Positions 60,799 to 64,000 of a stretch of 64,000 nucleotides of DNA are shown here, one piece after another (positions within the stretch are counted from its first letter, which is position 1; each line of letters begins with the position of its first letter). The notes under the pieces are model-generated. The model had not been told where the DNA came from. It searched no databases and was given only the letters and a program-made list of their open reading frames with translations. The position numbers were made by a program, and so were the translations under genes. The stretch comes from Actinomadura sp. K4S16 (lineage in GTDB: Bacteria > Actinomycetota > Actinomycetes > Streptosporangiales > Streptosporangiaceae): NCBI RefSeq assembly GCF_008327685.1, contig NZ_BDDE01000011.1, positions 186,001 to 250,000 on the forward strand, read 5' to 3'.

Positions 60799-61631
60799 GC
60801 GGTGCGGCGCCGGGCCCGCCGCGCCGAGAGGGTCCGGTCGACGCGGTAGGCGGCCAGGCGCACCAGGAGCGGCTCCGGCGGGCGCCTCAGCCACCCCGGC
60901 GTCAGGCGGTAGGTGAGGCCGGCCGTCCGCAGCAGCGCGCCGGCCGCTCGCCGGCGGGCCGGAGTCCACGGCAGGCCGTACCCGTCGCGCAGCTCGTCCG
61001 GCAGGAGCGCGGCCGTGACGAGCCGGAAGACGGCGAGCGCGGGGAAGAGGATCCGCAGGCGGCGGGGCCACAGGACGGCGGCGGCGACCTCGCGGGCGGT
61101 GTCGGCGACCTCCAGCGCGGCGAGCGTGTCGGCCATGTAGGCGCGGAAGGCGGCGAGGTCGGGCGGCTGCGACTCCAGGGGGCAGCCGAGGACCTCGGCG
61201 ACGACCCTCGACTGCCGGTAGTACGCCTCGGCCAGACCGGGGTCGTCGCCCCGCATGACCTGCTCGTAGACGTGCAGGGCCGAGTCGATGAGGGTCGCGT
61301 TGACCCACATCTGGAGGTCGGGGTCGTTGCCGGAGTAGCCCTCGCCGCGCACCGTCGTGTGGATGCCGCGGACCTTCGCCGCGATGCGCGCCACCTGCTC
61401 CGGCGTGCCGAAGGTGACGACGAGCAGGAAGTCGAGGGTGCCGAACAGCCGCGCCAGGGGGCGGTCGGCGAAGTCGCTGTGCTCGGCGACGCCGCGCGCC
61501 ACGGCCGGGTGGGCGAGCTGCATGAGCAGGGCCCGGCCGGCCGCGAGGCCGACCAGCGGCTCGGCGGCCAGGCTCCGCAGGACGTCGCGCTCTCCGAGGC
61601 GGTCGGTCGTGATCTCGGACGGGGCGGTCAC
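60795..61631 (-). CDS. MpaB-type oxygenase (DUF2236)
   Basis: The 278-residue all-helical protein contains ALLMQLAHPAVARGVAEHSDF (His-containing haem-binding region), RVRGIHTTVRGEGYSGNDP and MWVNATLIDSALHVY, the pattern of DUF2236/MpaB rubber-oxygenase-like proteins that bind a b-type haem. Substrates of most members are unknown. GTG 61631 was chosen because GGGAGG lies just upstream; GTG 61676 is an alternative that adds 15 residues. It is convergent with helY and single on its strand. Confidence 0.85.
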   Translation of the reverse strand: MTAPSEITTDRLGERDVLRSLAAEPLVGLAAGRALLMQLAHPAVARGVAEHSDFADRPLARLFGTLDFLLVVTFGTPEQVARIAAKVRGIHTTVRGEGYSGNDPDLQMWVNATLIDSALHVYEQVMRGDDPGLAEAYYRQSRVVAEVLGCPLESQPPDLAAFRAYMADTLAALEVADTAREVAAAVLWPRRLRILFPALAVFRLVTAALLPDELRDGYGLPWTPARRRAAGALLRTAGLTYRLTPGWLRRPPEPLLVRLAAYRVDRTLSARRARRRTA

Positions 61632-61837
61632 GGCGCCTCCCGGGGGGTCGGATCCTGCCGGGTCATCCTCCCGCACCTATTGGCAGATGGTCAATAACGC
61701 CCCGGCTCCCTCGGAAAGACCCGGACGAACCCCGGTGAAGACTGCAAAAACTACCAAGGCTGTGAAAAAACCTCGTACGGCCCAGTTCCCGGTGGCACAA
61801 TCAGGCGCTTCACCGGAACACGAGAAAGGCCCCGACC

Positions 61838-62197
61838 GTGGCCATCCGCGACAAGATGCGCGCCAACGCGGCCCACGTCCTGCAGCCGGGCGAGAACATC
61901 CAGGCGGTGTTCGGCGCCCAGACCACCAGCCAGTACTTCGCTCTGCTCTCGTACTGGATCATCATCTTCAGCAACGCCTACCGGGTCGTCGTGGTGACCG
62001 ACCGGCGCATCCTCGTGTGCCGGTCCGGGCGGCTGCGCATGACGCCGGTCAACGAGGTCCTGCGGGAGCTGCCCCGCGGCACCCGGATCGGCCCGCCGAG
62101 CGGGCTGTGGTGGCGCTGCGAGACGCTCGGCGAGCGCCTCTACATCCACAAGCGGTTCCACAAGGACGTCAACGCCGCCGACGGCGTCGCCGCCTGA
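61838..62197 (+). CDS. Small PH-domain-like protein
   Basis: The 119-residue protein starts AIRDKMRANAAHVLQPGENIQ and has GAQTTSQYF, a hydrophobic strand-turn region SYWIIIFSNAYRVVVVTDRRILVC, and positively charged later strands. This resembles bacterial PH-like (bPH) proteins of actinobacteria, often membrane associated, function unknown. GAGAAAGG precedes the GTG at 61838 by about nine bases. It stands alone, followed by a strong hairpin terminator. Confidence 0.7.
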   Translation: MAIRDKMRANAAHVLQPGENIQAVFGAQTTSQYFALLSYWIIIFSNAYRVVVVTDRRILVCRSGRLRMTPVNEVLRELPRGTRIGPPSGLWWRCETLGERLYIHKRFHKDVNAADGVAA

Positions 62198-62212
62198 CGC
62201 CCTCCCCGGCCC

Positions 62213-62243
62213 GACGCCCTGCCCGGTCCCCGGGCAGGGCGTC
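62213..62243 (+). terminator. 14-bp hairpin after PH-like gene
   Basis: GACGCCCTGCCCGG (62213-62226) pairs perfectly with its complement at 62230-62243 around TCC, followed by TCGTCGTCTCC. Confidence 0.8.
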
Positions 62244-62326
62244 TCGTCGTCTCCGCCCCTGGCGCTCGTCCTCTCGGCCCAGGTCGGATCGGCTTCCAGG
62301 AGGAGATGGCTTCCGTTCCGGGGCGC

Positions 62327-62345
62327 TAGTGTGATCCTGATCACG
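62327..62345. promoter_or_regulatory. -10 box overlapped by a CRP/GlxR-like palindrome
   Basis: TAGTGT (62327-62332) is followed by the perfect palindrome GTGATC-CT-GATCAC (62331-62344). The 16-mer 62330-62345 reads TGTGA-N6-TCACG, one base off the CRP consensus TGTGA-N6-TCACA. Confidence 0.55.
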
Positions 62346-62377
62346 GACCAACCGCGAGAGAGCGAGCCGGGAGAGGC

Positions 62378-63334
62378 ATGATCGAGGCGGAGAACCTCAC
62401 CAAGCGCTACGGCGACAAGACCGCCGTGGACGACCTGACCTTCACGGTCGCCCCCGGGCGGGTCACCGGGTTCCTCGGCCCGAACGGCGCCGGGAAGTCG
62501 ACGACCATGCGGCTGCTGCTCGGCCTCGACCGGCCGGACCGCGGGGACGCCCGGATCCACGGCCGCCACTACCGCGACCTGAACGCCCCGATGCGCGTCG
62601 TCGGCGCGCTGCTGGAGGCGCGGGCCGTGCACACCGGCCGCAGCGCCTACAACCACCTGCTGTGCCTCGCCCAGACGCAGGGCATCGGCAGGAAGCGCGT
62701 CGACGAGGTGGTCGAGCTCGTCGGCCTCACCGGCGCCGCCCGCAAGCGCGCCGGCGGCTTCTCGCTCGGCATGGGGCAGCGGCTCGGCATCGCCGCCGCG
62801 CTGCTCGGCGACCCGTCCGTGCTCATCCTGGACGAGCCCGTCAACGGCCTCGACCCCGAGGGCATCGTCTGGATCCGCACGCTCATGCAGCACCTCGCCG
62901 CCGAGGGCCGCACGGTGTTCGTCTCCAGCCACCTGATGAACGAGATGGCCGTCACCGCCGAGCACCTCATCGTCATCGGCCGCGGCCGGCTGATCGCGGA
63001 CTGCTCCACCGAGGAGTTCATCGAGCGCAGCACCGAGAAGACGGTGATCGTCCGCAGCCCGGACGCCGCCCGCCTCGCCGCCCTCGTCACCGCCGAAGGG
63101 GGCGGCGCCGTCCCGGACGGCGACGGGCTGCTCACCGTGACGCACATGGAGGCGCCCCGCGTCGGGGAGCTGGCCGCCGCCGAGGGGATCGTCCTGCACG
63201 AGCTCACCCCGACCCGCGGCTCGCTGGAGTCGGCGTTCATGGAGCTGACCCGCGACAGCGTCGAATACGGCGCGGCGGGCGCGGGCGCGCCCGTGCCGGC
63301 CGCCGTCCCCGCCCAGGAGGGGGAGACCCGATGA
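62378..63334 (+). CDS. ABC exporter ATP-binding protein (CcmA/NatA-like)
   Basis: The 318-residue ATPase has Walker A GPNGAGKST, signature FSLGMGQRLG, Walker B VLILDEPVNGLDP and switch His in VSSHLM. The sequence GLDPEGIVWIR is typical of BcrA/NatA-type exporters that pair with a membrane subunit in the next gene. A C-terminal regulatory part of about 90 residues follows the ATPase domain. GGGAGAGG before the ATG provides initiation. The CRP-like palindrome over the promoter suggests nucleotide-dependent control. Confidence 0.92.
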   Translation: MIEAENLTKRYGDKTAVDDLTFTVAPGRVTGFLGPNGAGKSTTMRLLLGLDRPDRGDARIHGRHYRDLNAPMRVVGALLEARAVHTGRSAYNHLLCLAQTQGIGRKRVDEVVELVGLTGAARKRAGGFSLGMGQRLGIAAALLGDPSVLILDEPVNGLDPEGIVWIRTLMQHLAAEGRTVFVSSHLMNEMAVTAEHLIVIGRGRLIADCSTEEFIERSTEKTVIVRSPDAARLAALVTAEGGGAVPDGDGLLTVTHMEAPRVGELAAAEGIVLHELTPTRGSLESAFMELTRDSVEYGAAGAGAPVPAAVPAQEGETR

Positions 63335-64000
63335 CCACGGCCACCACGCCCGCCGCCGACCCCGCCGAGCACCCCCGGCCGGGCTTCGGGCGGCTGCTGC
63401 TCTCCGAGTGGACGAAGATCCGCACCGTCCGGTCCACGCTCTGGACGCTGATCCTGCTCGTCCTCCTCGACCTCGGCTTCACCGCGCTGTTCGTCGGCCT
63501 CACCGTCGCGCAGTGGGACAAGACCGATCCCGCCGACCGCGCCCAGGTCGTCGCCGACCCGACCGGCTTCATCCTCGGCAGCGGGTTCTTCCTCAGCCAG
63601 CTGACCATCTGCGTGCTCGGCGTGCTGGTCATCGCCTCGGAGTACTCCACCGGCATGATCCGCGCGAGCCTGCTCGCGGTGCCGCGGCGGCTGCCCGTGC
63701 TGTGGGCCAAGTCCCTGGTGTTCGCGGCGGTCGTCCTCGTCCTCGGCGTCGCGGTGTCGTTCGCCTCGTTCTTCATCGGCTCGGCGCTCATCGGCGACAA
63801 GGCCGAGGTCTCGCTCGCCGACGATGGCGTGCTGCGCGCCGTCGTCGGCGGCGGCCTCTACCTGGCGATGCTCGGGCTGTTCGCCCTGGCGATCGGCGCG
63901 ATCGTGCGGCACACCGCCGGCGGCATCACCGGCGTCATCGGCTTCGTGCTCGTGCTGGCGCCGCTCGCGCAGCTGCTGCCCGGCAGCATCGGCGACCACA
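63331..64000 (+). CDS. ABC exporter permease, 5' part (runs off the window)
   Basis: An open frame begins with the ATG at 63331, overlapping the ATPase stop as ATGA, and continues to the end of the window without a stop (about 223 codons). It starts with a Pro-rich stretch, then FGRLLLSEWTKIRTVRSTLWTL, the hallmark of ABC-2 type permeases that partner BcrA/NatA-type ATPases, and shows at least four membrane segments (ILLVLLDLGFTALFVGL, FLSQLTICVLGVLVIASEY, FAAVVLVLGVAVSFASF, LYLAMLGLFALAIGAI). The substrate is unknown and the 3' end is missing. Confidence 0.88.
   Translation, partial: MTTATTPAADPAEHPRPGFGRLLLSEWTKIRTVRSTLWTLILLVLLDLGFTALFVGLTVAQWDKTDPADRAQVVADPTGFILGSGFFLSQLTICVLGVLVIASEYSTGMIRASLLAVPRRLPVLWAKSLVFAAVVLVLGVAVSFASFFIGSALIGDKAEVSLADDGVLRAVVGGGLYLAMLGLFALAIGAIVRHTAGGITGVIGFVLVLAPLAQLLPGSIGDH

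Noticed and set aside
57631..61308. Antisense open frame of 1225 codons opposite tatC, helY and the MpaB gene
   Set aside because: High GC removes stops on the opposite strand; no domain or plausible composition, and the sense genes are unambiguous.
61738..61790. Lys-rich frame (KTAKTTKAVKKP) in AT-richer DNA before the PH-like gene
   Set aside because: The frame runs out of phase through the PH-like gene and has no ribosome site; it is more likely the promoter region.

Overview
The window is very GC-rich (third codon positions almost all G or C), densely coded on both strands, and carries several actinobacterial hallmarks: a complete Pup-proteasome locus (arc, dop, pup, prcB, prcA, pafA, pafB, pafC), the mycothiol ligase gene mshC, a FabG-InhA pair, DUF3090/DUF3099/SCO1664-type genes and COG2345 regulators. 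I read it as a filamentous-actinomycete chromosome, plausibly Thermomonosporaceae (Actinomadura-like); the genus is inference. No rRNA, tRNA, CRISPR array, insertion sequence or prophage gene was recognised.

Layout. 0-4 kb: end of a B12-dependent acyl-CoA mutase with a cytoplasmic BtuF-like protein, then a reverse acyl-CoA dehydrogenase / SDR / TetR operon. 4-7 kb: a frameshifted substrate-binding + VWA membrane gene, a 619-base gap holding a candidate small RNA with three C-rich-loop hairpins, DUF3099 and dodecin. 7-12 kb: TldE/TldD protease pair, divergent from FabG-InhA of fatty acid synthesis. 12-18 kb: a secreted anchored protein, a RecD2-like protein with a decayed Walker A, an aldo/keto reductase, a membrane protein and CorA. 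17.4-25.4 kb: the conserved phosphatase - DUF3090 - SCO1664 - mshC - PAC2 neighbourhood, interrupted by a TANGO2-like gene and two orphan peptide permeases. 25.5-27.5 kb: universal stress protein, HAD hydrolase, small membrane protein. 27.9-34 kb: a full dipeptide/oligopeptide ABC operon. 34-39.7 kb: histidine kinase, response regulator and MacB/FtsX-type exporter. 39.8-61 kb: RecB-like Fe-S nuclease, site-2 protease, TrmI, the Pup-proteasome genes, a lipoprotein FKBP, a regulator-DUF3291 module, DUF3866, pafBC, tatAC and a HelY-type helicase. 61-64 kb: MpaB-type oxygenase, PH-like protein, and an ABC exporter whose permease runs off the end.

How it works together. Pup is activated by Dop, ligated to targets by PafA, and substrates are unfolded by ARC into PrcBA; PafBC is the DNA-damage activator in mycobacteria, and the RecB-like nuclease 14 kb away has a partial match to the promoter type that activator uses. 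Many genes start 6-9 bases after a TAnnnT -10 box, so leaderless transcription looks common here. The least explained parts are the three-hairpin RNA at 6.5 kb, the self-contained COG2345 regulator/DUF3291 module with paired operators inside the proteasome locus, and the overlapping palindromes on the FKBP promoter. All calls are from reading the sequence; no database search was run.
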